64,000 bases of DNA, taken from contig NC_084769.1 of NCBI RefSeq assembly GCF_028858725.1, positions 8,681,501-8,745,500 on the forward strand, read 5' to 3'. Of this stretch, positions 55,001 to 63,400 are shown piece after piece. The DNA comes from Colius striatus. Its lineage: Eukaryota; Chordata; Aves; Coliiformes; Coliidae. Positions within the stretch are counted from its first letter, which is position 1, and each line of letters starts with the position of its first letter. The notes below the pieces were generated by a model. The model did no database searches. It saw only the letters and a program-made list of their open reading frames with translations, and was not told the DNA's origin. The translations under genes were made by a program, and so were the position numbers.

Positions 55001-58000
55001 CTACTTTGAGAAGTTTTAGCCAGACACACTAACCCACTTACTGACAAAGTACCAGTACTCATGAACTTGTAATGAAATATAATTCCACCCATTTTTTTGT
55101 ATTTGGCTTCTGTACACTGAGGGCAATATGCTCTGATAAAAATGCACATGGAGAGAACAACATTTACTTGTCTCATACATACCTTCTGCAGTAACTGTAA
55201 AAAAAGAAAACAAAAAATGCTGACTAACAAACTTCACACATCATGTCAAAGTGACGGCAGTCTCCTAAAAAGAAAGAAAAACAAAGTTTGAAAATTTGTG
55301 TGTATATGCATATTATGAACTTATCTTTCCAAAACATTTTCTTAAATTTCAAGTACCACAAATGGCTGCTGCACCTGAAGTCCTAAATGTTGGGGAAACA
55401 CAGATATAGAACCTTAAGAATCGATCCATATCAAAAATGCTAGTGGGACAGCAGAGAATTACAAGAAAACAGGATCATTTAATCATTTTTGTTACTTCAA
55501 AGAACACGATCACTTCCTTATTAATTGAATATAACAAGTTCACATGAGAAAGGCTCTATTTCTTAAGTCTAGATTCCTAAGCAAAGAATTTAAACATTAG
55601 AATTAGGAAGGTAGAGCTCTTTGGCCTAAGAATAATTTAGAAAGATAAGACACCAGCACATTTTTTCTTGTGGAAGCTCAGTATGTTTCCTTAATTTGAT
55701 TACAGTTACAATGCTATCTCAAAAAAAAAAACCCAAACCAAAACAATATCTTACATAAAAGTTTGTGGGTTGGTTTGGTTTTTTAAAAGATTTTATTTTA
55801 ACCTCAGATTCTACAATCAATAAAATTCACTTAAAAATTGTTAAACAGAGAAAAAACATTATACTGGGGCAATCGAAGCTCATCTAATCCACAATTATTT
55901 GCAAATTCAGATGTTGGCAAGTATATGGCACTCTGAGAGAAGGCACAACAGAATTGGAACTGACAATCAAGAATCATAAAGCTTTAAGTTTTTTTGCCTG
56001 GAAGTGCCAGATTCCTTTTGTTTTCTGATTCATGTGAAAGCTCACTAAGCTCTGTTTTAGGGATATCCTGTATCAACTAGAGTCATACTCAATGAGTCCA
56101 CAAATAGTGCACACAACAGGGACAGCAATAAGGACAAAAAGTAAATGCTACCCTAAATTTTGCCTTTCCTTGTCAAGCATGGCTGAAAGTTTAGAAACTT
56201 TTGCATGGGCGGCAAAAGTTAAACTGATGCTTTTCACCTATCGCAAATTAGATTCAGTAGACTATAAAGATAGAGCACACAAGCCTATGATTCAGCCTCC
56301 ACTGAACTCATCAAGATTTACACACTGCTTAGCATTCCAGCAAGTTGAAGTGTTTTACCATACAGTTTACCAAATAACTGTAGCTGGTTAAAAACCTACT
56401 GAAGATATAGTTTTAGGACACAAGCATGTGGTTATCTATCTTCTATACCACAAAGCTTATGCTGACCCTGAACACCTATTTAGTTCAGTGCCCTGATATA
56501 CAAACAGTAGCTGCTGGTCATGTTACTCTTACAGTACCAACCTAATTAGAGATTAAGATCACTATCTCAGATAACCAAGATCAAAGGACTTTTATCCATA
56601 CAGACTCAACCAATTTGTGCATGCCTAATTTATGCACACAAAAGAACTGAATATAACGACAGCAATAAATAGCAAGAAAAAAAAAAAGATGCTTAAAAAC
56701 TCTTCTGTCCATGCACACTAAATCAAGTATTACTAAGAGAAAGACACTAAAATGAGAACTGTACAAGACACTTCTCTCAAAAATCATGGCCTTATCCTTG
56801 GCAAAACACTGAATTCATCAAGTGCACAGAGTTATCATAAATTTAAGCCACCAGAAGACATACAGGATAAAACAGTAATGATTGTTTAAAAGTAAATAAA
56901 CCATTCAAGTTATTAAGTTTCAGCATACGTTTGCCTTTTGTTTCAATTATGAGGAAATAAATATGCTTTCCACATGGCATAATTTCAAATACACCAGTTG
57001 AAATGTCATATTTGATGGAATATTCATTTAAAAGGCATTTCTTATTGTTGATATAATTTTTAGCAACTAGTATGGAGATCTTTAAAGTCTTTTTCTAATT
57101 ACCATTTTAACAGTGTTAGAGTTAGTGCTGTCATCTTGTGGAACCATTTTTCAGCCAGTTACATGAAGTCCTTCTACAAAAGAAAAAACCGACACAAAAA
57201 AATACACTTAACTTTTTTTGTCATAACATTGTATTTTCTTTATAAAATGTTACAGTATCCTAGATCACTTAAGCTGAGTCATCACTTCGACTTATGACAC
57301 ACAAAAGATAAAAAATGGTCTCATTATGTAGCCTGTGACATGTGTTCCCATAGCTGATTACACTAAAGCAAAGAGCCTGTCCAACTCTACTGTTTTGATC
57401 ATGCACTAAGTGACTTCAGGAAAGGACCTGTAACTCCACCATCCATGTTTAATGAACAATCTTATTTCTTCAGTGCTAAATGTTTCTTTATGTAGACTAT
57501 CACTGCTTTCATATTTAAAATTCTACCCTAAAAAATAAAATCATATGAAGTTCACAAAATGAAAAGTACCTTCTACTGTACTATTAGACATCACTGTAAG
57601 TAAAGGAACTGCTATATCACTGCAAAACAGGAGTACTACTTCTAGCTGTTCTATGAAGAAACTCCCCCCACGAAAGTGCATTATAACAAGAAAGACCCAG
57701 AACAACAGCTCAGTTACAACACATGATGCAAGCAAGTCAACTTGAAATTCTTCCTTGTATTTACTCAAGATTATTTCACACACTATTTGAAAGACAACAT
57801 ACCAAGATAAGATTTGCATACAGTAGAAATGATTTTTGTTTTTCCAGTTATACCAGCTGCTCCAATAATACAAGTTCTGGGATACAACCCCCCACCTTTA
57901 ACATGTACTAGTATCAGGTGAGTCTCATTTCATACCTGATTACTTTTGAGATAAGATAACCAGAGACACTGTTTTGATTCTAACCAGGAAAAAACTGAAA

Positions 58001-59988
58001 GCAAACTGATAGACATTTTAAATCCCTCCTTCTAAATCTGGAAATCTACATTGAAACTCCATTAATTTAACACAACTTAAAACCTCTGCTCAACTTTCAG
58101 GAGGTATTAATGGATAAGAACAAAAGCAAGGATCTTCAGAAGACATGGGAAGGCAAGTCCTACACAGTATGACTATTTACATTCACTGCAGACCTATAAT
58201 CTTTACTCAAGGAAACTTTCCTGTAGAATCTGTAGAATACAGCGAAGTAACTAATCCCAAAAGAGAAACTGAACACGAGTTTCTCATGCCACTACCTAAA
58301 TAAAAAGTTATACAAGACTGAAGTGTGCACAGAAGCCACATTCATTGTAGTACCAAAATAAGATAATTTAGCTAACACAAAGAGATGTTTTAGGAATCTT
58401 TCAGTGCACAACATAACAGTAATACTATCAAACTGTCAGGGCACAGTTGGATCTTGGTATCCAAGGAACAAATGGAATACTTTTTCAAGTGTTCCTTCTT
58501 CAGGAAAAATGCAGGAAAAGGGCAGAAAGAACACTTTCAAACAGATTTTCCTGTATAGATATAGTAATGCAGACTATTAATCTATTGCATACTTCGGAGT
58601 CTTTACCAGCTACCAGGGTATCTCATCACAGACTTCACAGATTCATTCATACAGCGACAGTATGACAACAACCCTGTTGGACACGAACGCCTATGGTTGC
58701 ATGGAATCAGAAACATATTAGTTTCAAGACAGCAAAGTTGACAAGTGGAACTGATCTTGCCCTCCTTTTTACACTCTTCCAATACTATTAGAAGAAAAAC
58801 ATGATGTCAGGCTGCCAAGGCCTGGTTAAGTGTTCCCATGTACAAAGCAATCTCTTAGCCACCAGTAGCTATACATTTAATATTAGCTGAGAATTACAAG
58901 TGACATCTATTTCACATGCTTACTCATCTAATCCTGTCTAGTCCGAGATCTAAACATATCACGGTTTGTCACAGGACAAACAGTCATAGATCTGTGATAA
59001 GAACAAGCACAGCAGCCTTCAAAACTACACGTCACTCTTGCGTCTGAAAGCCGAGCCTTCCAGGCATGCTAGAAACCAGCATTCAGTCATGGGCTTTCAG
59101 AGTGAATGGGGTCTTCCTCCTTCCTGCCGACGGATATCTCGGGTGAAAAGTAGCAGGAACAAAGAATAGAAGGAAATGAGTAAATGTCCTTAAGACACTC
59201 AGGGAAGGGAAAAAAAAGTGGACGGCTGAGGAGAAAAAAAAATGGGGATATCTGTCCTGCACTCATACGTAAAATACTGGAGACCGCTGGGGGATGAGAT
59301 GCAGCCCAAGCAGGGGGGAAGCACGAACCTTCTCGCACCCCAGGTGAGGCAACACACCCGCCAGCCCGCTCCAGAAAAGGCAGAATCCCTTCCACACACA
59401 TCCCCTACGGCCCCAGGCACGGCGGGCACCGCGGCTGACCGAGGCAGGGAGAGAAAAACGCTTTTTCCAACACCTCTGACACAGCCGTACGTGGGATGGG
59501 GCCGGGGTCCGGCAAATAGAGGCGAAGGAAGGGGAGGGGGCGATCCACGCTGCCTCCGACCACCGGGTCACATGCCCGGGCGCTCCGCCGCGGCACTCCC
59601 CGGCCCAGCGCGGACAGGCGCGGCCCACCCGCCCACGCGCGACACGAGGGGACAAAGTTCCCCTCCCGGAGCGAGGCGGGGCCCGGCCTCGGCCCCGGCC
59701 CCTCAGCCCTGAGGGCCGGGGACTGGGCTGGCGAGGCCTCTGGCCCGCGAAACCCCCGGAGGTGGCTGACAGGCGGCGGCGAGGCGAGGCCGAGCGGACG
59801 GCAGCTGCCGCAGCTGCCGTCCCTGCCTGTCGCCACGCACGACCGCTCAGGGCTCGCCGTAGCCCCGTCCCCGCGCCGGCGGCGGTACCTGAGGCCGCGC
59901 AGGGGCCCGGAGCTCCGTCCGGCGGCGGCACCGCCCGCTTCCCTCTGCCCCGCCCACCCGCTAAGATGGTGGCGCGCCGTGAATCCAT
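30949..59988 (-). CDS. SLC35F5: SLC35F5, solute carrier family 35 member F5 (14 coding exons, whole gene span)
   Basis: This is a multi-pass membrane protein of the SLC35 family (drug/metabolite transporter superfamily). Many SLC35 relatives carry nucleotide sugars across Golgi or ER membranes; the substrate of the F5 member is not established. Fourteen minus-strand exons (100, 152, 144, 63, 82, 191, 82, 88, 65, 105, 160, 91, 155 and 82 bp) sum to 1560 bp, giving 519 residues plus stop. All introns are GT-AG and all phases agree. I recognised the protein by recall of human SLC35F5: conserved blocks include [20 protein letters not shown] (residues 62-81), [19 protein letters not shown] (92-110) and [20 protein letters not shown] (472-491). 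Hydrophobic stretches fit about ten membrane segments, with a long hydrophilic loop at roughly 115-228. The gene starts in a CpG island. Recognition is firm; the start codon is inferred. Confidence 0.95.
31473..31627 (-). CDS. SLC35F5: SLC35F5 exon 13 (residues 442-493, last membrane segment)
   Basis: Encodes the last hydrophobic helix ([20 protein letters not shown]) and then the basic cytosolic start of the tail ([16 protein letters not shown]). The acceptor is ttccag and the donor gtaggt. Very close to the mammalian sequence as recalled. Confidence 0.96.
32246..32259 (-). promoter_or_regulatory. CTCF-like motif (weak)
   Basis: The minus strand reads ccacgagagggagc, close to the CTCF core with CCAC and AGAGGG. 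It is in intron 12 and in the same orientation as the site at 20541. Confidence 0.3.
32745..33830 (-). mobile_element. CR1 LINE, older subfamily, in SLC35F5 intron 12
   Basis: About 1.1 kb. On the minus strand it reads through a reverse transcriptase remnant ([10 protein letters not shown]), then [20 protein letters not shown] and [18 protein letters not shown], to the 3' UTR (tggaccaagtggtccttgac). Wording and spacing differ from the other copies, and the frames are broken at several points, so it is an older insertion of another CR1 subfamily. It is in the same orientation as SLC35F5. Confidence 0.92.
34726..34748 (+). repeat. G12 homopolymer followed by a C5 run
   Basis: Twelve G residues, then cggt, then ccccc. 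It is in intron 12, so the pre-mRNA carries the C-rich strand. Homopolymer length is uncertain in most sequencing. Confidence 0.85.
35511..35539 (+). repeat. (AAAC)n microsatellite
   Basis: aaacaaaacaaacaaacaaa in intron 12. Confidence 0.8.
36059..36149 (-). CDS. SLC35F5: SLC35F5 exon 12 (residues 411-441)
   Basis: Encodes [20 protein letters not shown] followed by [10 protein letters not shown]. The motif of a helix with ALSLTIPLS followed by an acidic residue is typical of the penultimate helices of SLC35F proteins. The acceptor is tttcag and the donor gtaagg. Confidence 0.96.
38655..39246 (-). mobile_element. CR1 LINE in SLC35F5 intron 11
   Basis: Starts with the reverse-complement tail (atagaatggtaggggttgga), continues with the conserved cacaccctccctgggcagcc and ends in the end of the ORF (the region encoding [11 protein letters not shown]). 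It is 5'-truncated and sense to the host gene. It is similar to the young copies at 995, 2301 and 29240. Confidence 0.93.
40024..40183 (-). CDS. SLC35F5: SLC35F5 exon 11 (residues 358-411)
   Basis: A 160-bp exon with two membrane helices ([19 protein letters not shown], then [19 protein letters not shown]) joined by a loop containing [11 protein letters not shown]. The Trp codon is split across the donor gtatgt. Sequence and phase agree with SLC35F5. Confidence 0.96.
40447..40864 (-). mobile_element. CR1 LINE in SLC35F5 intron 10
   Basis: Starts at the CR1 tail (cactgaatggtggggattgg) and ends near the position where the other copies encode the last residues of the ORF (ctttcctcacaaggaagatg). 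It takes up nearly half of this 875-bp intron and is sense to SLC35F5. Confidence 0.92.
41059..41163 (-). CDS. SLC35F5: SLC35F5 exon 10 (residues 323-358)
   Basis: Encodes a membrane helix ([18 protein letters not shown]), then the charged loop [16 protein letters not shown]. The loop is nearly unchanged from the mammalian protein as recalled. The acceptor is tttacag and the donor gtaaga. Confidence 0.95.
41523..41587 (-). CDS. SLC35F5: SLC35F5 exon 9 (residues 301-323)
   Basis: A 65-bp exon encoding [20 protein letters not shown] and Ile: the end of a membrane helix and a short hydrophilic loop. The donor gtattt is weaker than its neighbours, but phases on both sides fit and the sequence is conserved. 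Confidence 0.94.
42152..42239 (-). CDS. SLC35F5: SLC35F5 exon 8 (residues 272-301)
   Basis: Encodes [20 protein letters not shown] and then LSKLLAVIL: one membrane helix, a short turn and the start of the next helix. The split Gly codon is shared with exon 7 and the split Ser codon with exon 9. The donor is gtaaga. Confidence 0.95.
42360..42388. repeat. Stem-loop in intron 7, 9-bp arms
   Basis: ttcctaatt and aattaggaa are complementary with an 11-base loop. Confidence 0.75.
42406..42429. repeat. Stem-loop in intron 7, 10-bp arms
   Basis: tgtatcctca, loop gatg, tgaggataca. It lies 17 bases from the stem-loop at 42360-42388. Confidence 0.85.
43021..43102 (-). CDS. SLC35F5: SLC35F5 exon 7 (residues 245-272)
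   Basis: Encodes [20 protein letters not shown] and then NILSSTSG, finishing the third membrane segment and entering the fourth. This matches the start of the EamA/DMT-type transporter core. The acceptor has a pyrimidine-rich tract (cttttcccccag) and the donor is gtaagt. Confidence 0.95.
44033..44048 (+). repeat. Short CTG triplet repeat
   Basis: About five units of tgc/ctg in intron 6. Confidence 0.8.
44764..44954 (-). CDS. SLC35F5: SLC35F5 exon 6 (residues 181-244, start of third membrane segment)
   Basis: The largest coding exon, 191 bp. It opens with a basic stretch ([11 protein letters not shown]), then [20 protein letters not shown], and ends inside a hydrophobic helix (KISFFFCFV). 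The acceptor is preceded on the coding strand by a pyrimidine tract of about 40 bases (44957-45001, purine-rich on the plus strand). The donor is gtatgt. The stretch SYPTVKEQE has one more residue (Thr) than the mammalian sequence as I recall it. Confidence 0.95.
46121..46162 (+). repeat. Purine-rich tract in intron 5
   Basis: Forty bases of A and G on the plus strand, hence pyrimidine-rich in the transcript, about 95 bases beyond the exon 5 donor. Confidence 0.7.
46256..46337 (-). CDS. SLC35F5: SLC35F5 exon 5 (residues 154-181)
   Basis: Encodes [14 protein letters not shown] and then a variable Asn-rich stretch (NGSNNND). The acceptor follows a pyrimidine-rich tract and the donor is gtgagt. 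The first half is conserved with mammalian SLC35F5 as recalled. The Asn-rich half diverges and sits in the long hydrophilic loop. Confidence 0.93.
47770..47832 (-). CDS. SLC35F5: SLC35F5 exon 4 (residues 133-153)
   Basis: A 63-bp exon of 21 whole codons ([20 protein letters not shown] then Leu) in the hydrophilic loop between the second and third membrane segments. The acceptor is gtaattag and the donor gtaagt. A second AG lies inside the exon, 6 bases in; the chosen AG keeps the family sequence intact. NSS (residues 150-152) fits the N-glycosylation sequon pattern, but whether it faces the lumen is unknown. Confidence 0.92.
48414..48429 (+). repeat. (AAAT)n microsatellite
   Basis: aaataaataaataaat in intron 3. 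Confidence 0.8.
50133..50276 (-). CDS. SLC35F5: SLC35F5 exon 3 (residues 85-132, second membrane segment)
   Basis: Forty-eight whole codons. The exon opens with [11 protein letters not shown], continues into a hydrophobic helix (about 97-114) and ends in a basic loop with [10 protein letters not shown]. The acceptor reads ttccacag and the donor gtaagt. Sequence and boundaries agree with the SLC35F5 family as recalled. Confidence 0.95.
51411..51562 (-). CDS. SLC35F5: SLC35F5 exon 2 (residues 34-84, first membrane segment)
   Basis: The exon encodes a short basic stretch (QRRR) followed by the first hydrophobic helix, about residues 62-82. The donor is a consensus gtaagt at 51410. The acceptor chosen is the cag at 51565-51563, which follows a pyrimidine-rich tract and accepts the one-base phase left by exon 1. 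A second possible acceptor, tag at 51555-51553, lies 10 bases inside. It would fit an exon ending in the other phase and would leave an Arg-Leu-Gln start like the mammalian protein. Confidence 0.9.
51661..51678. repeat. 18-bp perfect palindrome
   Basis: tttcatatatatatgaaa equals its own reverse complement. It is an AT-rich cruciform-type sequence in intron 1, about 100 bases from exon 2. Confidence 0.9.
52213..52298 (+). repeat. Diverged direct repeat, copy A (intron 1)
   Basis: tggcagtttttatttgatac, then ctcaaagaga and gggatattatcttaaac, recur at 53897-53984 in the same order and spacing with scattered substitutions. Unrecognised family. Confidence 0.85.
53897..53984 (+). repeat. Diverged direct repeat, copy B (intron 1)
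   Basis: Partner of 52213-52298, 1.7 kb away and in the same orientation. Similarity fades at both ends, which suggests either two copies of an old dispersed repeat or a local duplication. Confidence 0.85.
59889..59988 (-). CDS. SLC35F5: SLC35F5 exon 1 (candidate start codon, residues 1-33)
   Basis: The ATG at 59988-59986 has a purine at -3 and G at +4. It opens a reading frame beginning [18 protein letters not shown] and ends one base into a codon before a GT donor (gtaccg) at 59888. That phase fits the exon 2 acceptor at 51563 exactly, with no stop across the join. The segment is Gly/Arg/Pro-rich and hydrophilic, as expected for a cytosolic tail before the first membrane segment. It does not match the mammalian N-terminus as I recall it, so either birds use a different first exon or an intermediate exon is missing. 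The frame also stays open upstream to an ATG at 60216, so an extended start cannot be excluded. Confidence 0.6.
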
Positions 59989-60068
59989 CCCCGAGGCCGC
60001 GAGCGAGCGCCAGCCCCGCCCCGCCCGCAGGCCGGCCCGATCGAGCCGCTCGGCCAGCCGCTCGCCAT
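59961..60068 (-). other. Possible upstream ORF overlapping the SLC35F5 start
   Basis: An ATG at 60068 with G at -3 and G at +4 opens 35 codons (MASGWPSGSIGPACG...) in a frame different from the main ORF and stops at 59961, past the proposed start at 59988. If transcripts begin upstream of 60068 it would reduce initiation at that start. Whether they do is unknown. Confidence 0.35.
59963..59973 (+). promoter_or_regulatory. YY1-like motif in SLC35F5 exon 1
   Basis: aagatggtggc differs from the common promoter YY1 motif AAGATGGCGGC at one base. Such sites usually lie within a few tens of bases of the transcription start, which would place the start near the proposed ATG at 59988. Inference only. 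Confidence 0.4.
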
Positions 60069-60162
60069 GCCTGCCGGCCGCCCCCCAGCCCTCAGCGTGA
60101 GGGCGGGGCCGTGGCGGGTGTCGGCGCCCGCCTCCGAGGCGCTGAGGCGAAAGGTGTCGGCA

Positions 60163-60170
60163 TATAAAGG
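60163..60170 (+). promoter_or_regulatory. TATA box on the strand opposite SLC35F5
   Basis: tataaagg is a perfect TATA-box match on the plus strand within the CpG island, flanked by GC-rich DNA and 175 bases upstream of the SLC35F5 start codon. It would direct transcription rightward from about 60193-60200. A clear GT donor follows at 60351. Confidence 0.5.
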
Positions 60171-60194
60171 GGTGAGGTGCCGCTGCTCGGCCTG

Positions 60195-60350
60195 TGCTTT
60201 CGCCGGACACAGCCATCGCTCCCTCGGGCTGCCGAGCCGAAGGCCCCGCCCGGCGGACGTGGGGTCTTCCCCGGAGCCGGGAGTGCCTTTCCTAGCACCA
60301 GGAACAAGGAACGCGGGGTCGCTGCTCCTCACGACGGCAAAAAGCCGCAA
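60195..60350 (+). ncRNA. Putative first exon of a divergent transcript
   Basis: The stretch runs from the expected start of the TATA box at 60163 to a donor (caa|gtgagc) at 60351. It is GC-rich. Short open frames exist but none resembles a known protein, so a non-coding divergent RNA is the simplest reading. The downstream exons were not identified. Confidence 0.3.
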
Positions 60351-60359
60351 GTGAGCTGA

Positions 60360-63144
60360 GTAAAAGTAAGCAAGTAGCAAAGCTGGGCTTTGGCTAGTTT
60401 CGTTAGAAGCATGGGTCACCCCCTGGGGCTGGGTAGGTCTTGCCTTGGCTCTGGGCAGGCTGTTCCATCTAGATTCACCATCTTTAACGGGAGAATGGGT
60501 AGAAGACCTCTGATGGAGAATTTCCTTCGCACTGACGTGCCGTCTCGCCTTTATGCAGTAAAGCAGCGAGATAGGCAGGTCAGAAAAAAAAACCCAAAAG
60601 GTGGAGAAACAAAGAAGGCAGAGGAAGAGAGCACGAACTGAAGAACTAGAGATGGAGAAGTGGGATGCAGCTTGAAACTAGTCTGTCAAAAAGAGGGAAG
60701 AAAGAAAAAGCCAAATGAGCAAAACCCTTGAGAAACGTCCCAAAATGCAGTGAAATGGTGGAATCTTTGTTTCATACTTAACCGTAATCTTTACACTGTG
60801 ACAGGAAAATCTCACAGGACCAGGAATTAGTGGAAACTAATTACAGTCTCCAACACCTGCTTTGCTATCAACACACTTTTAATATTAATTTTAAAAGTGA
60901 GATGTTATAGATGCAGCTAGACTAGAGCACAATTACTTTAAATTTAATTCTGAGGTGCATAAGGTATTGACTAACCAAGCTGTCAAAGGATATATTAGGC
61001 AAACTTTAAAACTACCAAAGTATAGTGATTAAACCAGCAGAGGCTAAGATGAAATTAAAAAATCAGGTTCTGGTCTTGTTTTGTGTTGTCTTTGAGGTCT
61101 ACATTACCTCCTTGTAGCCTGTTGATTAACAATTAAGCTCATAATACCAACCTAAAGATCACCAGTGGTATATGTAATATATTGCAGATTATTCAGTATT
61201 CATCTGCTAACATTAATACATCTTGCAAAATCCCACTCTTTGATATTTTGGGATTTTTAGAGTAAATACTGATAGGAAATAATGGTAAGCAATGTATACA
61301 GAGGAGTGGAAAAATAACTTATATTTAATTGTAATGAAATTGTAATTGTCCTCACTGTCTTCTGCCTTGAAGCCAGAACTGCCAAAAATGTGCAATATGG
61401 TGCTTTTATATAAAGTTTTGACTTTACAACTTTGGAAAAATATTTTAGGTAAAATGAATTTCTCTGACAAAACTGCAGGAAAACTGCAGTCTTCTTGAAA
61501 TGGTGCTTTCTGTGGAATTTGGAAGAGCTGAAAATTCTATGAAATGTAATTGCAAAAATGTGTAGGCATCTCACAGCATCTAATTTTCTTAGGTCTTGCA
61601 CATCTTTGTTCTGCATATTTAAACTGAGACTCAATAAACTTACATGGCTTCATCCAAGTCACTTAGCTAATGAGTGGCAAAACGTGAGAAGACAACCAAA
61701 GTGTTACGACTACAGTACTCTGTCAGAGAAACTACACATAATTCCCTTTTTTTATAGCTAAGAGTGCTTTTGCTAAAGAATATCTTGGAAATTATTATGC
61801 ACAACTTCAATTGATTTATATTTTTTTAAAAGCTGCATATCTTCTTTTGAACAGGGAGAATCAATAAGTCAACAGGGGAGGTGTAGATTCTCAGCCTCTT
61901 CTGTCTTAACTGATTACACAGTGATAGAAAAGTTCTGGAAAAAGGGAATTAATTTTTGAGGGCCAGCATAATAAAGCTCAGCTTGGTTTGCTGCCTGTGG
62001 CCAGTGTTGTCTCACAGTGAGTGGCAGGAGCTGGTGCTAGGGATGGCAAAATACTGGAAGTGCACGGATCTTGTGTCTTTTTTTTCCTTCAGTCTCAACA
62101 GAGACAACAGCATAAGCATATAAAATCCCAGCTGTGAATTAAAGCAATCTTTCTGAGTGTAGCTCTCTGTCCTCTCTTGTATGTGGGGTTTTTTTCTTTA
62201 TTTTTTAAGAAGCTATGCAGTTTGTATCTCAATGTGGTCACATAGCTACATCCAACTTGTTAATGCTATGATTTTAAACATTTTGACTGAGGCAGGCAAA
62301 CAGGAGAAAAGTGCCATTTTTAAGGTGGAGAACCAAGCAGTTCTTATCACAGGATGAACTACTTACTCTCTGGTTCCTGAAGCATTTGAAGAAAATTGGG
62401 TCAAAATTGTAAGAAGCCCAGAAGTTAGTACATTTTTACACTTAGAAATATCACAGGACTCCTGTATTTTTAGCTCTGGACTAAGTAATTTGCTTCCTAT
62501 TGTAAAAGTTCACATGATGATCTTGTGTCCTCTCTGAAAGAAACTATTTTAAGAATGATTCCTTTTCCCCTTTTTCTTTTTAACTGTTCCTTTTTCAGGC
62601 ATTACAGTTCCAGTAATCATCTGTAATAAAACTGTATGTATTACAATATACACATCCTGCATATTTTTTTTTCTTGCTATGACTCTTGTAGTTACAGAAA
62701 TAGCACTTGTATAGGCAAAGGAAAATCATATATACTTTCCAGCAACACTGCTGTAATACTTTCATAAACCAAAACACCCTCAATTTTCTTTTTCAGATGT
62801 GCTAAATTGCACTTAAAATTAGAATTTAGTTTCTGCTCATGTATGTTCTATTTATGAGAACATAATAGCTGATTTGGATTAAATAGATCAGATCCGAAGA
62901 ATGACATTTCATATTCTGTAGAACTCTACAAAGGAGTTGAATCTACTTATTTTAGAGAAATTATCTGTATTCTGTAATGAACAAGATGTTCATGTTGATG
63001 AAGAAGACAAAGTGGCAAAATAAACTATTAAAATTTAGAGTCAGTTTTGATCCACTTCTGTCCTCCTTGGGGGAAGGATGAAATGTAGATGTTCAGGACT
63101 AGACTAAGTGTAGGATGCATGACAGAAAGAGTTTTCCCCTCTTC
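60360..63144. other. Upstream flank of SLC35F5, nothing recognised
   Basis: AT-rich beyond the CpG island. A plus-strand open frame at 60390-60641 has no recognisable product. This is where later exons of a divergent transcript would lie. Confidence 0.6.
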
Positions 63145-63400
63145 TGTTGAGTTAGCCCAAAAGTCCATCTAGCTCAGAATCCTGTCTCCATAACAACTCA
63201 TAATGGATGCCTGGGAAAAGGGTAGTGGAAACAAGGCATTTACAAAGTAGTTGCTTCCATGGCTCATCCTTGCAGTTTTTAAACATAAATGGTTTACAGC
63301 ATCCTTATCTGGAAGTCCGTAGTTCGGCCAATATATTTAATAGCTCCTGAGGGACCTATTAACTTGTCTCATCCCTTATGTGAATACAGTTGTACTGTGA
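63145..63400 (-). mobile_element. Worn L3/CR1-like ancient repeat
   Basis: Phrases such as gtccatctagctcagaatcc, tgtctcc and aatagctcctgagggaccta resemble an old amniote L3/CR1-type repeat that I recall from bird and reptile genomes. Divergence is high and the ends and strand are approximate. Confidence 0.45.

Larger units (their letters stand above)
51563..59888 (-). other. SLC35F5: SLC35F5 intron 1
   Basis: An 8.3-kb first intron, the longest of the gene. It holds the paired diverged repeats at 52213 and 53897 and the palindrome at 51661. A 110-codon open frame at 57541-57873 on the coding strand has no recognisable product. No CR1 was seen. Confidence 0.75.
59330..60310. promoter_or_regulatory. 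SLC35F5: CpG island promoter of SLC35F5
   Basis: About 1 kb with dense CG dinucleotides in an otherwise AT-rich, CpG-poor window. It contains the first coding exon and several GC boxes, for example gggcggggcc at 60101-60110 and a C-rich Sp1-like run at 60014-60028. No minus-strand TATA box is visible, as expected for a housekeeping CpG promoter. Long open frames on both strands here come from the low density of stop codons in GC-rich DNA. Confidence 0.9.

Noticed and set aside
57541..57873. A 110-codon open frame on the SLC35F5 strand in intron 1, rich in hydrophobic residues
   Set aside because: The product resembles no family I know, and AT-rich reading tends to give hydrophobic residues. 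It fills no gap in the SLC35F5 protein.
59263..60216. A 317-codon open frame on the minus strand across the CpG island
   Set aside because: Only the part 59889-59988 is kept as exon 1. The remainder runs through the donor into intron 1 and upstream promoter sequence; it is open because GC-rich DNA has few stop codons.
59242..60354. Several plus-strand open frames of 60 to 156 codons in the CpG island
   Set aside because: They are Ala/Arg/Pro-rich, overlap each other in different frames and have no recognisable domain, consistent with GC-rich background.
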